In this document: one piece after another, positions 1-12,231 of the stretch
Layout of the letters: each line of letters begins with the position of its first letter
Numbering within the stretch: position 1 is the stretch's first letter
Origin: Epiperipatus broadwayi
Taxonomy: Eukaryota > Onychophora > Udeonychophora > Euonychophora > Peripatidae
NCBI GenBank assembly: GCA_028023455.1
Contig: JAQFVV010006197.1
Location: 21,075,254 to 21,139,253 of the forward strand
Reading direction: 5' to 3'
DNA: 64,000 nt
The notes under the pieces: model-generated
The model's input: only the letters and a program-made list of their open reading frames with translations
What the model was told of the DNA's origin: nothing
The model's database searches: none
Program-made: the position numbers and the translations under genes

Positions 1-2150
1 TTTTTCTCTTATTTTCCTTTTTTTTTCATAACTTATTAATTTATTTCAACACATGTAATGCAGATGTGTGTGTCTCATAACATATATCTCACCAGTGTTA
101 CAATATATATTACTTACAATATATATTACAATTTTTAGAAATAATATTCATTAAACAAAATATCTTAAAAACTGCATTATCTGTGCTAAACTATGTATAT
201 TAAAAAAATATTTTTTTTCTTAGCTGTCAAATGCAAACAAACCTGATACAATGTTGCAGAATATATTCACCTTTGAATAACCTCAAGGACATAGTTTTAA
301 TGATATCAAATAGATAGATATCACTAGTGATTGTTAATACTTGTTAGAGAAAACCTTAATGAATATTTATTAGTTTTCAATATGGGTTTCTTAAATAAAT
401 TCATGATGATTTCCTCCCCCTCCCCTCCCCATAAAATGGCTAATGAAAAAATTGGAAATATTAAAACCTTCTAGTATATCCTGTTATAATATCAAGTTCT
501 TTCTAAAAGCTCAAAACAATCTCAGTATTCAGGAGTTTAGATGAAATTATACTATAGAAGTAACATGATTTGATCCATTTGTTCAACTAATTATTAGTGA
601 CAGAGTGATAATGTGATTAAAAGTATCATGTTATAACAGTTATATAAGTGATAAAAAATGGCTTCTCCTTATATAAAACCAGAGCTTTCTGTGCAAAGAT
701 TATATACATAAAACAATCTGTTAACAAAGTTAAACATTTCCTCCTTTGAAATAATTATGCAATAAAGCGTAGTCTTTGAAACAAGTCATAAATTAATATC
801 AACTTTATAGGTTTTTTTTATATTTCAGATAGTATATTTTTTAAGTATTAAAAATTTACAATGTTGATTTCCTTATATATAGCTTTTTAATGACTAAAAA
901 AAAGAGGATACCATCTTTCAACACATTCCTAAAACATATGAATCAAGTTATTTGAAAAAGGTAAAGGATTTCTAATATGCATTTTATTGTAAACAATCAT
1001 TATTCTCTTGGCCTGGATCATAATATTTTATGCACTTCTTCATTAATTATTCAGCATTTATTAATATCAACTTATTATAATTTCATTTACTAGTGTAATA
1101 TCTTTCTGCACTTACATTTTTAATCTCTTCCACTTTAGGTAAATACATTAATGGTTATTATTGATCTCTTACTATGCTAGACATTATCATATTATCCAAG
1201 CTCAGACATAAAATTTAAACCCAATTAAAGATTAATATATCTGGTTTCATAATTAAATATTATATTGTTAATTCAATTTCATCTTTCTTTTTCCAAATAT
1301 ATTTGTTAGTTATATTTATACTTTCATTCTATCATTTATTTTTAAAACATATACATAAATACATCTGGAAAAAAAAGATTCCCAATTTAGGAATGTTAAA
1401 ATAACCTCTAGCTTAATAAATGATTACTAATAATCATTAATGTATTTATCTAAAGTATATAGTGTCAAAATTATAAATGCAAAACTTTATAATTATAGAT
1501 CAAATTATAGTAATTTGATAATAATAAATACTTAACTATTGATGATAACATATGTAAGAGAATTCAGTGGCAGCTCATGAGAATTCATAGTTGGGAGCAG
1601 CATTTGAAAATATAAACAAAAATGCTCTTTTTCATCAAAGTAAATAGTCATGTTTGTAAAGAAAGATTACAAACCCTTGTTTTTTGACTAAGAGTACAAA
1701 TAGAGTATATATGTAAGTGAAACTTTACTTAGACAGCATATTCTATTCGTACATTTATGTATAACACATATAGAAATTTAATTAACATTCATTTTACACT
1801 GGGGGGGGGGGGGGCCGGGTTGCAGTCCCTATGGATGGGATGCCACTAAAAATAATGTGATTTGGGCAAACTAAAGAGTGATAATTCAGAATGGAATATA
1901 TCTTAGAGACTATTTACCTTTTTTAGATATCTTTATTTGTATGTTTTAAGAATGTGTTGAAAGAGATGGTTCATATTTTCTAACCATTGTTAAGACATTA
2001 TAAACAAATGTTTCATGAATATTATACACATTATACATATATATATACTAGCTGTACCTGAGTCTTTGCTTAAATTAGTAGAAAATTACCTAATTTTTTT
2101 TCCCAAAAAATTTAAGCTTTATTTATATGTTTGATATACATACATATATA
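1..2150. other. AT-rich non-coding stretch
   Basis: No frame longer than about 60 codons and no recognisable transposon protein. It holds a 14-base poly-G run at 1801-1814, scattered poly-A and poly-T tracts, and short TA repeats. I see nothing else that can be named. Confidence 0.6.
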
Positions 2151-2289
2151 TTCCTGTGATGGCCAGGCTGCCTTATATATTGCTTCCAATATTTTCTAAT
2201 GATGAGTCTTTGATAAAACCAGTGTTTTAGTCTTTTACTATTCAGTAGAGCACTGTGATGCCCTTGCAGGTGAGGTGTCTTGTTATGCT

Positions 2290-4740
2290 TTCATTGTTGC
2301 CAGTTTATTGCTTGCCCCCATTGTATTATTTATGTTGGTGAAGGAGAGATATTTATCCTGAGAGTTCAGAATCTATGGGAGAGTCTTCCCAAGAACTGGA
2401 GTTATCAATCACTTGTTTGTTTGAGTCTTCTGTTAGCATGGTGGGCTGAACTGTTGGGAGATGAGCAGTTTCTCCATGCGGTGCTTTCAGGTAAGCAGAA
2501 TTTGGTATTTCCACTGTATATTTGTTATCTGTTATTACTATATCTGGGTCCTGATAATCCAAAGTTTTCCTCTTTTTTCCAGCTGACTTCTGTTGTCTGG
2601 TTTGTATACCCTCATAAATCTGATTAGATACAGGTTGATGAAACTCTGTGCTGATTTGGTCTCTGCCCTCATACAAACTTGTCTTGTCCTTCTGGCTAGA
2701 TTTTTTTTGGAATTTTTGATATGATTGAGTTTTGAGGTTTTGGTCTATGCAGGAGTATTCTGCCTAAGTTGCTTTATATTTGGATCTTTTTTCCCCCTTA
2801 GTGATTGGAAGGCCTTTAGGTATTCTGTTTGATTTAGATTTTTCTTTTGTTTTTCTTTCCTCTTTTATTTGTGGGGAGGATGATTTGACTTTGATTTTGC
2901 TTGGGCTAATCATTTTTTTCTCCATAATAAATTGTTTTGGATGTTTTATTTTAGTAGATTTTGATGCAATTAGTATGGTTTGAACACTCCTTACTGATAT
3001 TACTTTATTTTTGTCAGTTTTTGCCATTTCCACTTTTCATTTAGAGATGCACTGCTCGGTTTTGCTATAGTTTATATTGTGTTGTGCTACATTCTTGAAT
3101 GATATGATCAGCTCTTCATCCATCTGGAAATCTTCTGTTTCCATCATCATGGATGGTTGTATAACCTCCAATGTACATACTTGACTAATGGGGTCCTTCT
3201 CAAGATTTTTGTTAATTTGAGTACTGTTCTGAGTGGGTTGTTTGGTATCATCAGTGTCCATTGTTGATGCTGATTGGTGGTTATCTGAGTATCTCCTAAT
3301 ACTGTTTGAGAGAGTATTTTCCCCAACTGGCTGTTTGGTTGACCTGTTAGAGTCTAAGGTCTGTGTGGGGTAAATGGTGCTGGTGAGGAGTTCAGATCTG
3401 TTTGGACAGTGGTGAGTTTTGCTTCTCCTCTGACCACAAGTGTAACAGGTTCATTCTGGGTAATCTTTTATAAGGTGTGACCTTTGTAAACAAAAGAAGC
3501 ATTGAGGCTGTACCCCCTTAAACAAGAGCACCATTGGAGAGCACCTCACATTGATGATCATGGGAATATCAATAGGTGTTATGTTTTTTTAATGTGATTA
3601 CAAAGCTTGCTGTATTGAAGATGATATTCCCTTTTCCTTCTATGTTAGGTTCTGGGAGGAAAATAAACCCAGAGATAGTGCCATAGTTTATTAAGATGCT
3701 TAGTAGCTCTTGTTCAGTAAATCTGGGGATAGTTTTTTATTTTGCCATATAGCATGATTGGTCATACCATGTCTATTGTGCAGAGGATTCCCCCCCCCCA
3801 GCATTTTATTGTTATTTTGTAATTGCAGTCTGTCAGCCCATGTTTTGAACTCTATGATTATGTAGTGATCATTTGGGTGGGTCAAAATTTAATATATGCC
3901 CATATCAGAGATGTTCTCCCTAACTAGAGTGTATAATTGATCAATTGGGAATTTATAGAGAGTGTATTTTTCACCTGTTACAGCCAAAACTAACGATTTG
4001 TCATTGTAAAAGTTCCTTAATGATTTATATAACATATTCGGAACTGTTTTATTGAAATTAAAGTTGATGCTGTATAACTCATTAATATGTTCCTCCATTA
4101 TTAACTCCATGTTATTTGCAAGTTTATTAGAATTTACAGCATTAGCGTAGGTCAAGTTTTTACACTTGGATAATTGCCAGGAGTTTTTTTCCTGAAATTC
4201 TTTGGAAAAGCATTATCATTTGAAAGATTGTTATCTTGTTTAAATCTATTTGTGTGTATCATAACCTCATTTACATGTTTAAAAAATTTTTAAGAGTGTT
4301 TTCTTTCACCATATTTGATTTTGAAATGCTTTGGTCGGCCTCTAGCGAGTTGTAATAATTATGAGGTTTTTTTTCCAATTGGGTTTGCCTGTAATTTTTG
4401 TTTTTTTTATTAAAGTTTGGCTTGACTGTGATTTGGAATTTTGTAAGGTAGAAGAATCATTAGTTTTTTGTTTACCTGTGCCCTCAGAAGCCCTCAAAGA
4501 TTTATTGTGAGTAGATTAAATGTTATCTAATTTTTAAAATTATGCCTCATTTTGCTGAGGCTCTTTTTACCATTGTTTTTAGTTTGTAGGAATGTAAATA
4601 TTTTTCATCATTTTGTTAGTAATGGAGCTCACATTGGGTTTTGATTCTTTATGCGAAGGGTTCTTAGAACCAATTGAGCTCTGAATTTTGACATTAGCAT
4701 TTTGTTCATTTGGCTGAGGTTAATTACAACCGGCTCCAAG
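2290..4740 (-). pseudogene. LINE ORF1 (gag-like) remnant with two zinc knuckles, L1/Tx1-like
   Basis: Read right to left on the minus strand. A Ser/Asn/Lys-rich low-complexity part lies at 4740-4170. A folded-looking part with TYANAV near its start lies at 4155-3889, and continues after a frame break at 3885-3700 (WADRLQLQ). Two zinc-knuckle-like clusters lie at about 3515-3400 (QCFFCLQRSH and CYTCGQRRSKTHHCPN), then an acidic linker at 3261-3037, a very basic segment at 3033-2764 and a polar tail at 2676-2353. This order (disordered N-terminus, nucleic-acid-binding core, CCHC knuckles, basic tail) is that of the ORF1 RNA chaperone of L1/Tx1-type LINEs, which coats element RNA in the RNP. Several stops and frameshifts show it is dead. 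No ORF2 follows on the left, so the element is truncated. Clade assignment is inference; a gag of another retroelement is the alternative. Confidence 0.6.
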
Positions 4741-5383
4741 TTAGAAATTCAATTAGATTTATTTTGTGAATCTCTATCATAATTGTTAATATTATCTAAT
4801 TCCATCATATATAGCAAATGATAAGCCTTACCTTTGACTTCTAGCTCTATTGTTTTAGTAATATGTAAATTTGAATGTTTATTTGTTTGTGAGATAATAA
4901 CTCCACAAATTATGCCCCAAAATTCTTAATGCAAACAATGTTTTTTAATAAACAGAAATATTACTTTTAGATGATGAAAAAATTCCCTAAAAGTTACTGC
5001 TAGTATCAGTAGCTTTGTTTGTGATAGGAGTAATTTCCCTAGTTTTTTCAAACAATTAAGTATAAGCTAGCAAAAATGCATAACCTCTGTAATTCTTAAA
5101 AAAAAAATAGAAAGAAAAAAACATGCAAGATTAATCAAGATTGGTGAAATGGAGTTTTTAAAATAAAAATAAATAAACACGCTTTTACTTTTATATATAT
5201 TTAACTAATACATACCATACTTTTTCAAACTATATGTGAACACTGGAATGATGTCAATCTCTTAGTCAGATTGCCTAGCAAATATAAAATATCATTTAAA
5301 TCTGATTTTTAAGAAATTATAGATATGGCAAATCTAACAAATGATATTATTTCAAATGAACTTTAAATCAAATACAAACATAT
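4741..5383. other. AT-rich stretch without genes
   Basis: Probably 5' flank or untranslated leader of the ORF1 remnant to its left. Poly-A near 5098-5120. No motif that I can support. Confidence 0.4.
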
Positions 5384-5913
5384 CTTATAAACAAGCAAAG
5401 CAAAAACTCCATATAGTAGTGCCACCTGTGCTAAATACAGTAATCAATGGACGCCAGAAGACTTGTGCATAAAATCCCTATCTAATGCCTACTCATCCAA
5501 TATCCCCAGACTAGTTTCTGGCCTGTGGCCTTCGTCAGTGAGAAGCTATGGATCCTAGAGCACTGTATCTAGATCTTAGGATCTAATGCAATCCTCTAGC
5601 AACCAACCACCTTTTATCTCTATTTAACTACAAAACTATGAGCATGAAATTGAAAACACAAAAAATATTTTCAATCTAAGCTCAATAGCTTATATAGTCA
5701 TATGGGTCTGAACTCAGTTCAGCACCCATACATTTTGGTGTCTTTGGTTCTTTAACAACCATAGCCACCACTACCCTATTAGGCAGGATTGGTGTTAAAC
5801 CAGCAAGCATCACATGATCACATCTCCAATACTAGCACATAATTGTTTATAAACAAAGCAAAGCAAAACTCCATATAGTAGCACAGGTGGCACTACTATA
5901 TGGAGTTTTGCTT
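5384..5913. mobile_element. Family A foldback element, left part (interrupted by a LINE)
   Basis: The block beginning at 5388 (subterminal sequence ACTCCATATAGTAG) recurs at 38.4, 42.3 and 43.9 kb. At 5790-5912 a second inverted end forms a hairpin around 5880-5905. The sequence at 5789-5855 reappears as its reverse complement at 7585-7652, on the far side of the LINE, so the two once formed one palindrome. No transposase frame is present. A hammerhead-like motif lies inside on the minus strand at 5503-5545. The element is non-autonomous; its mobilising machinery is unknown. Confidence 0.65.
5503..5545 (-). ncRNA. Hammerhead-like motif, family A copy 1
   Basis: On the minus strand: a 6-bp stem I (UUCUCA with UGGGGA, two G-U pairs), core CUGACGA which fits CUGANGA, a GGCC/GGCC stem II with an ACA loop flanked by an A-A mismatch, GAAAC, a two-base stem III loop, then GUC as the cleavage triplet. 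All invariant core bases are present. The odd points are the extra A next to stem II and the tiny stem III. Activity is untested. Confidence 0.45.
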
Positions 5914-7585
5914 TATATATGAGTTTTATAGATATAGAGAAAGCATATGATAGAGTAAATAGAAATAGATTATGGGTAAGATTAACCAATTTGGGAATGG
6001 ATGAAGCTTTAGTAAATATTATTAAGAAATTATATGAAAATAATTATTATACTGACCAATTAGGGGATATAGAATCAGTTAAAGTTAAAAATGGAGTGGG
6101 ATTAAGGCAAGGATGCCCTATGTCACCAATTTTGTTTTTGTTGTTTTTGAGTGAAATGGAAAAAGCAATAGAAAGACTAGGAAGAGGGGTAGAGATACCA
6201 TTAATAGGTGGCAAAGGAGTATATACTTTGTCAGGTCTTTTTTTTTTTTGCAGATGATATCTTTTTATGTGCAGAAAGAAGAGAAGATATGGATATTATG
6301 TTGAGGACATGTGCAAGGGTGGGTAAAGAGATGGGGATTAAATTTAGTGAAGAAAAATCAAATATAATGATGGTTAATACTGGGTAAAGAGAGGATGTAG
6401 TTTTTTTATTGGGGGATATAAAGTTAAGTGTGGTGGATAGATATAGGTATTTGGGAATCATCTTATGTAATCAGGAAAATTGCTTGGTTGAATGGGAGAA
6501 AAAATTGGTAAATGAAGCAAAGAAAAGAAAAGGTTTGGTAAAGAAACTAACAGTATTTTCATATAATAAATATGATGTAGCTAGAATTGTATGGAAGGGA
6601 GTTGCAATAGCAGGGTTAACATATGGTAATGATGCATTATGTGTTAGTAAAAGGATTTAGATTATTTAGAGAAAGTACAAAGGGAAGTAGGAAGACATGC
6701 ATTAGATGCAGAGATGTGGACAGCAAAGGAGGCAATTCAAGGAGAAATGGGATGGTCAAGTTTCTATATGAGAGATGCAAAAAGTAAAATGAAAATGTTT
6801 TGTAGGTTGCAGTTTATGGATAGTAAAAGAATAGCCAAAATAGTGTTTAATTGGGTTATGAGTAAAGGGCAGGTAACAAGATGGGTGAGAAAGGTAATGC
6901 GGTATGCAAAAGATTTGGATAAAAAAATTTTATCGGTATACTTGTATAAAAGGTGGGATAATTGTGTTAGGAGGATTGTTGAGTGTTATAGTGGTAAGGA
7001 ATGGGATAAAAGAATAGAAGTATTAATAAAAAATAGAGAGTTGGAGAGATGAAGAAGTAGTATGGAGGGTAAGAAGAGTTTAAATCTATATAGAAGTAAA
7101 CGGAATATTGGAAGCGAGTTAATTTATGATAATAGTAGGAAAGTAGTTTATTGTTTAAGGCTTGAACAGGATCTTTAGCAACAAGAGAATATACATGTAA
7201 ATGGAAAACTATGGGTGATTTAGCGTGCAAATTGTGTAAGAAAGGTATAGAAAATATTAGGCATCTGTTGATTGAATGTAAATGCTTGAAAGCAGAAAGG
7301 GTACAGATAATGAAGTTATGGGAGAATAGGTATGAACAAAGTGACAATACAGAAAGTGAGTTAGTAGTTTTTATGCTGGGTTTATGAAAAGATAAGGGGG
7401 ATTTTGATTTAAAGGCCATAGAGTTGACAAAGATTATGTTGTGGAAATGGGATGGGGCAGAATATGAGAAGTCTTAGAGTGGGGAATGGAAAATAAAGTG
7501 GCTAACAGGTTTATCTGGGCATAGTTGCTGAGATATTCTTGACTTCGTTTAAGGAGAAGCCAAATACATCACATCACATCACATG
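5914..7585 (+). mobile_element. 5'-truncated non-LTR retrotransposon (I/Nimb-like LINE), copy 1
   Basis: Begins abruptly inside the RT domain and ends with a CATCA-repeat tail at about 7563-7585, the 3' end type of a LINE. GCTTT occurs at both borders (end of left flank and start of right flank), a possible short target duplication. It sits inside the family A palindrome. Copies of its 3' part are at 17283-18208 (+) and 12746-13114 (-), all with the conserved segment just before the tail. Clade placement rests on RT style and the C-terminal zinc motif and is tentative. Confidence 0.85.
5919..7476 (+). pseudogene. LINE ORF2 remnant: reverse transcriptase palm plus C-terminal zinc motif
   Basis: RT motif A is FIDIEKAYDRV at about residue 3, then GLRQGCPMSPILF near residue 62. 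A poly-T run at 6239-6250 shifts the frame just before the catalytic FADDIF. The frame resumes with KEMGIKFSEEKSNIM, stops at about 6385, and continues at 6409 (VVDRYRYLGI). A stop at 7050 stands where the copy at 17.68 kb has Trp. The C-terminal CKLC...HLLIECK cluster (CX2C...HX4C) survives near 7230-7285. The protein would have made cDNA at the nicked target. Frameshifts, stops and loss of the endonuclease make it non-functional. Confidence 0.85.
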
Positions 7586-7652
7586 CTTTGTTTATAAACA
7601 ATTATGTGCTAGTATTGGAGATGTGATCATGTGATGCTTGCTGGTTTAACAA
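7585..7652. repeat. Family A palindrome, right end
   Basis: Near-perfect reverse complement of 5789-5855, including AATTATGTGCTAGTATTGG and a GATCATGTGATG segment. It restores the palindrome once the LINE is removed. Confidence 0.8.
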
Positions 7653-8700
7653 ACGTATCTTATTTTAATACTGTAAACACTAAACTTTACAAGGTAGAGT
7701 TAATTTTTACTCATTAAAAAAAATCTTTGTGAATTCATAACATAAAATCAAATATATAATAATTAATAAATACAGTGCTTTTTCAAATGATAAACATTCC
7801 AGATGCTGTTAATATTAATGTTCCAATCTTCTTATCAGATTGTATAAAAAATATAAAACTATTATTTATATTTGCTTTCTAAGAATTTGACAAATATTAT
7901 TTAGGGTGAATTTAAAATCAAACCCTAATGCAAACACAGCCTTCAATATAACTAAATATTAAAATTCACAAAGTTAGAATTAATTTCCAATCATTTTTGA
8001 AATTTTTTGAGAATTAAAACTGTCTCACATTGTTAATAACAGCATTTAGAACATTTATTGCTTGTGTTTACTTATAGCTTGAAGAGATACTATATTTACT
8101 AGTTGTTATACATTTTTATATTATTATTATTAGTTTTACATTGAGTAGAAATTAACTCAACCTAGTGAAATTTAATGTTTATCCATATTTGTATATGACT
8201 ATATTTACATTTGAGTTTGAAATTCACCCTGAATAATATCACACATCAAATTGGCCATCCCTAATAAGTCATGAGATAGCAATATAAATGATCATTTTAC
8301 ATTTGCTATAAAATCTGACAAAGAAGTTGTGTACTGATATTAAAAACATTTGCAAAGGCTGTCATTACAATATCTACATATATATTAAAAAATTTCTCGG
8401 CAATGTTAAAATCTAAAAATGTTATCTCTATTTACAGGTATATATCATTTATATTCTTTATTATAGTAACAGTGCATGGAAATATTTAATTCACTATATA
8501 TATATATATATATTTGTGTGTGTGTGTGTGTTCAATGTTTTCATGGATTTTTTACAATATAAATATTGATATTATAAATGGGAAATATTTATGTAATAAC
8601 TAGAGGGAAAACATTCAGCAAATGATGTAACTAGGTAACCACCAATTAAAAGTGACATTCCAAGCTGAAATACATGTTCTGTCAATCAATATTAATTGCC
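7653..8700. other. AT-rich non-coding stretch
   Basis: No coding frame or known element seen. A TA then TG microsatellite lies at 8494-8531. Confidence 0.5.
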
Positions 8701-8711
8701 ACACTAGTCAA

Positions 8712-8783
8712 GCATTGGTGGCTGAGTGGTTAGCACAGCTGCTTTACAAGCAGTTGTCCCAGAATTCGCTTCCCAGCTGAAGC
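8712..8783 (+). repeat. tRNA-derived SINE head (Val-TAC-like), decayed
   Basis: Begins GCATTGGTGG, has an A-box-like TGGCTGAGTGGTTAGC, an anticodon arm GCTGC/GCAGT around a seven-base loop TTTACAA (anticodon TAC), and a weak B box (GAATTCGCTTC). The acceptor end no longer pairs well. A better-preserved relative is at 54164-54246, so this is a repeat family rather than a tRNA gene. A short A-rich tail follows. Confidence 0.6.
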
Positions 8784-8789
8784 TTTGAC

Positions 8790-9900
8790 ACAAAAAGAAA
8801 TTGCTACACTAGAGAAAAAAATATAAACAATCAAATTGATTCACCATGTTCTTGATTTGCCTTCATACTCTTGTAGTCAATCATGCAGTGGAAAAAGTAT
8901 CAGACTGATTTTTCTCTCTATATATATGCATTTTTTTGGAAAATCTACAATCATCAATTTGAATCTTCTAGGTTATCAGATAATTGGAAGTTTTCCAAGA
9001 AATGCATGCCATATATAGTGAGTGCTTATAATATTTATGAAATTTAAATTAAGGATGCTAAAAATTAACTTGAGTAATTATATATTTCTCTCCAGCATAG
9101 TCTTAGATAATTATTATTGCAGATGTATTCCTTAAAAGTGTGATTCATAATATTTATTTAGGTGTCATAAAGTGACAGATATTGTCATTATAAGATGTTT
9201 ATAGCATTGCATTAAAAGATTTAATACTTTATGAATGAGTATTTGATTGTAAAAGTAATTAAGTTTAAAGACCAGTTTATAATCATGTTGTCATAATAAT
9301 TCAACTATCATTTCTAATGAGAAGATTCGGGTGTTTGAAGTCTTTAGTTAACCTGATAATTGGACATTTTCTATAAAAAAAATAGCATGCTTATTGGGAA
9401 AAGTCATTTTGACATCTTTTCATAGTTGAATTAATTTGATTGGTTGTATGTCCACAAAGTAATTTCTCAGCACTTTCTTGTAAATATGATTTAAATTGTT
9501 AAATGATAATCAATATATAAAACCTGTCAGGTAGAAAATTTAAATATCCTGTAGCTATTATATATATATATATGTTTTGAAGAAGTTTTTTTTAATATAT
9601 AAATTTTAAAAAAAAAATTAAGAAAAGTTTTGGAAAGCAACTATGAGAAAGTCTTCAATAATGAAGAAAATTATCAAAAATATATATATAAAACTTTTAT
9701 TCATAGATATGAAAATATTCTCCACAGAAATTGATGAGATTATTTTCTCAAGACTAATATTGTGATGGTTTTTAAAATGATAAAACAAAAGAATAAATGC
9801 TTTGTAATCTTTTTATTTATTTATTTATTTTTAATATTAGAATAGAAGTATAATTTAATAAACTTGGAAATTAGATGTAATTATAGAGAATTTGAACACA
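8790..9900. other. AT-rich non-coding stretch
   Basis: No supported gene. A 60-codon open frame at 8836-9018 has no recognisable content. Simple TA and TTTA tracts near 9560 and 9811. Confidence 0.5.
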
Positions 9901-10076
9901 GACTTTTAAGCACCCTTCAGCTATCGACTCTATCTCATACAACCAGTACATACGACAACACATACATGAAAAATATAAATGATCTCCAATATACATATTT
10001 TGGCTCATTAAAGTTTGAAGATTTGCTTTTTTAATATAAATCAAGACTGATTATTTATATATGTGGGGGAGATAAT

Positions 10077-10131
10077 GATCTGAACCAACCGGTGACTCCT
10101 GGTTCAGAACGAAATACATATATTGGAGATC
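10077..10131 (+). ncRNA. Hammerhead-like motif, family D copy 1
   Basis: Stem I CCAA/UUGG with an outer GAUCU/AGAUC-like extension, a stem II remnant, GAAA, a short AUA-CA-UAU stem III and a UA cleavage position. The CUGAUGA box is mutated to CCGGUGA and stem II is partly unpaired, so this copy should be inactive. It is called by alignment with the better copies at 13.6 and 31.5 kb. Confidence 0.5.
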
Positions 10132-10179
10132 ATTTATCTGGTTCAGAACGAAATACATATATTGGAGATCATTTATCTG
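10101..10179 (+). repeat. 39-bp tandem duplication inside the family D element
   Basis: Two adjacent copies of the segment starting GGTTCAGAACGAAATACATA, period 39. It duplicates the 3' half of the hammerhead motif. Confidence 0.9.
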
Positions 10180-10269
10180 GCAACAGAAGCCTTTTCACAT
10201 GTGTGTGGTCATGTGTATTGGTTGTATGAGATAAAGTCGATAGCCGAAGGGGTGCTTGAAAGTTCAACC

Positions 10270-10925
10270 TCTACATAAATATTTGATATAAGAAAATTGA
10301 CCAATCAGAGAAGAAAGTTAAAAAGAAACTTAAAAACTGATTCTAATTGTTTTTTATCCAACTATTTTAATAAAAAAATTTGCTGGTGGGTGGGAAAAGA
10401 CTCAATAAGAAATTTTCCTGTAACAGAAATGGGTTGAATTTTTCACATTTATTTGACTATCTGGTACTTTTAGAATTTGTAAATATGCAGAATGTTTATA
10501 TGTTTATTTTCAAATTTCTGTGTTTGATCAATTTTTTGACAATATAAAAAACAATGAATGAAAAGACTATAAGATACATGCACTCTCATTATTATTTTGA
10601 AAATCATCAAAATAGATTTCTAGAACACATTAGTTCTGATAAAGATAAATGAGACTTCATTGAAATGTTGTTGCCAGTTTTATTTTTTTTTAGGCTTTCA
10701 TATATATATTAAATTTAAATGATATTTACTAATGTTAAATACTTTAGAAAAATAATTAGTATGATCTCTCCCCTTCAATAAATGTCTCTTATCACTATAA
10801 AATGCAAAAAAAAAAAAAAAAAATTAAAAACAATTATCTAACATGTGTTTTAATTTGAATAAGTCTTAGTCAGATGGTACTGGAAAAAAAGTCAACCTCT
10901 AACATTTACATATATACAATGCTAA
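10270..10925. other. AT-rich non-coding stretch
   Basis: No gene seen; poly-A run of 17 at 10806-10822. Confidence 0.5.
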
Positions 10926-10926
10926 A

Positions 10927-11234
10927 TATTTATATAAGGCTAAAACCTTAGTACATGAACCTTGAGTGCTTAATTTTTTTTAACAAGAGAGACCTCTACA
11001 AATCATAATGCAAGATTTGATTTTATAAAGACAAGTGTCTCTGAACCTATTTTCTCAATTATATAGGCAAATCTAAAGCATATTGATTTGGGAGCATGAA
11101 GCTAATAAATTCTTCACTGATTAAGTTTACTATTTCTATAATCTTGCATTATGATTTGTAGAGGTCTCTCTTGTTAAAAAAAAATTAAGCACTCAAGGCG
11201 CATGTACTAAGGTTTTAGCCTTATATAAGTATTA
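10927..11234. mobile_element. Foldback (MITE-like) hairpin element
   Basis: Inverted arms of about 90 bp: 10927-11017 and 11144-11234, sharing GAGAGACCTCTACAAATCAT and GGCTAAAACCTTAGTACATG as complements with few mismatches. The ~125-bp spacer has no frame. The arms are too short and AT-rich to assign a superfamily; flanking target duplications are not obvious. Confidence 0.8.
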
Positions 11235-11585
11235 CGTGCTGACATCGCGCTTAATAAGAATTAATATTTACAACTTTAAAACGCTAAATATTTAAATTAA
11301 AAAACAATATCAGCCCATGAAATTTTTAAGCAGGGGTGTTTTATTACAGTATTACTGCCAAAAAATAAGCAAGGAAAACAGAACATTTCTAATTTTACAA
11401 CCACACAACCATTTTATTTTTCCATACCAATCCTTGTTAAAAGATCTAATGTATTTTTTGTCTTTACTACCTGCTGTTTGACAAATTATATTTAGAATAG
11501 ATTGACTTGACTTTTATATTTTACTTCAATTCTTTCATGTAAATAACAATTGGGAAAATGTAATTTTATTTATATATATATATAT

Positions 11586-11785
11586 AATCAAAACTACCCC
11601 AAATCTAAAATTAAACCAGACCAGAATAAAAATAATATTAAAACACAACCTAAGGTTTCACTGCTACAAGCAGACTTCTCAAGTGTAAAGAAATAATAAA
11701 AAAACACAACTTATATATACTATTAAAAACTACCCACAAATCCATTCACTTCCCATCCACCCTTAATATTAAAAGAACTCTTAAA
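11586..11785. repeat. Left inverted repeat of the Penelope-like element
   Basis: Reverse complement of 12175-12368; contains CACTGCTACAAGCAGACTTC. The complementary strand carries TGAGAAGTCTGC...GTGAAACC, which resembles a degenerate hammerhead core, as expected for a Penelope terminal repeat. Confidence 0.8.
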
Positions 11786-11787
11786 TT

Positions 11788-12231
11788 GTGTGTAGAAATA
11801 GTAAATTGTTTGGAAATAAGAAAATTGCTTGGAAAAGGGGTGTTACATTGAATAATTTATTGAATAATACAAAGGAAGTTTTTGATAGAAAGACTATTCC
11901 TGGTGTGGTATATTTTATTCCTTGTTTATTTTGTAAGAAGGTTTACATAGGTCAGAGTAGTTTGAGTTTAAATGAAAGAGTAAAGGTTCATAAAAGTAGA
12001 GTTAAAAATAGATATCTTAGTTCTGCTTTGTATGTCCATGAAAAAGATACAGGCCACAATATTGATTTTGATGAAGCTAAGGTTGTCTTCTTTGAGAGAA
12101 ATGAAATCAAAAGAAGAATTAAAGAGTCTTTATTATTGAAAATTTATGATTCTGAAGCAATTAACTTATTTAAGAGTTCTTTTAATATTAAGGGTGGATG
12201 GGAAGTGAATGGATTTGTGGGTAGTTTTTAA
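11788..12231 (+). pseudogene. GIY-YIG endonuclease domain of a Penelope-like element (truncated)
   Basis: A 147-codon frame. PGVVYFIPCLFCKKVYIGQS at about residues 38-57 is the GIY-YIG signature region (VYFI ... VYIGQS); NERVKVH with Arg follows at about 63-69, HEKDTGH near 85-91, and a late Glu in ERNEIKRRIKESLLL near 104-118. These match the metal-dependent nuclease that nicks target DNA for Penelope reverse transcription. It ends GGWEVNGFVGSF. The frame is open, but the RT and linker normally upstream are absent, so the listed start is just the first Met in a fragment. The stop lies inside the inverted repeat. Confidence 0.85.

Larger units (their letters stand above)
9903..10264. mobile_element. 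Family D palindromic element, copy 1
   Basis: The outer arms match as inverted repeats (about 9905-9952 with 10215-10262: AGCTATCGACTCTATCTCAT against its complement). The left arm has lost most of its inward hammerhead motif by deletion near 10003; the right arm keeps one at 10077-10131. A 39-bp tandem duplication follows. No protein frame. Confidence 0.7.

Noticed and set aside
2280-2627. 115-codon plus-strand frame
   Set aside because: Antisense to the ORF1 remnant whose minus-strand reading has zinc knuckles.
6967-7419. 150-codon minus-strand frame
   Set aside because: Antisense to the LINE ORF2 C-terminal region; a shadow.
8712-8783. Functional tRNA-Val gene
   Set aside because: Acceptor stem and B box are damaged and a second copy with a poly-A tail exists.
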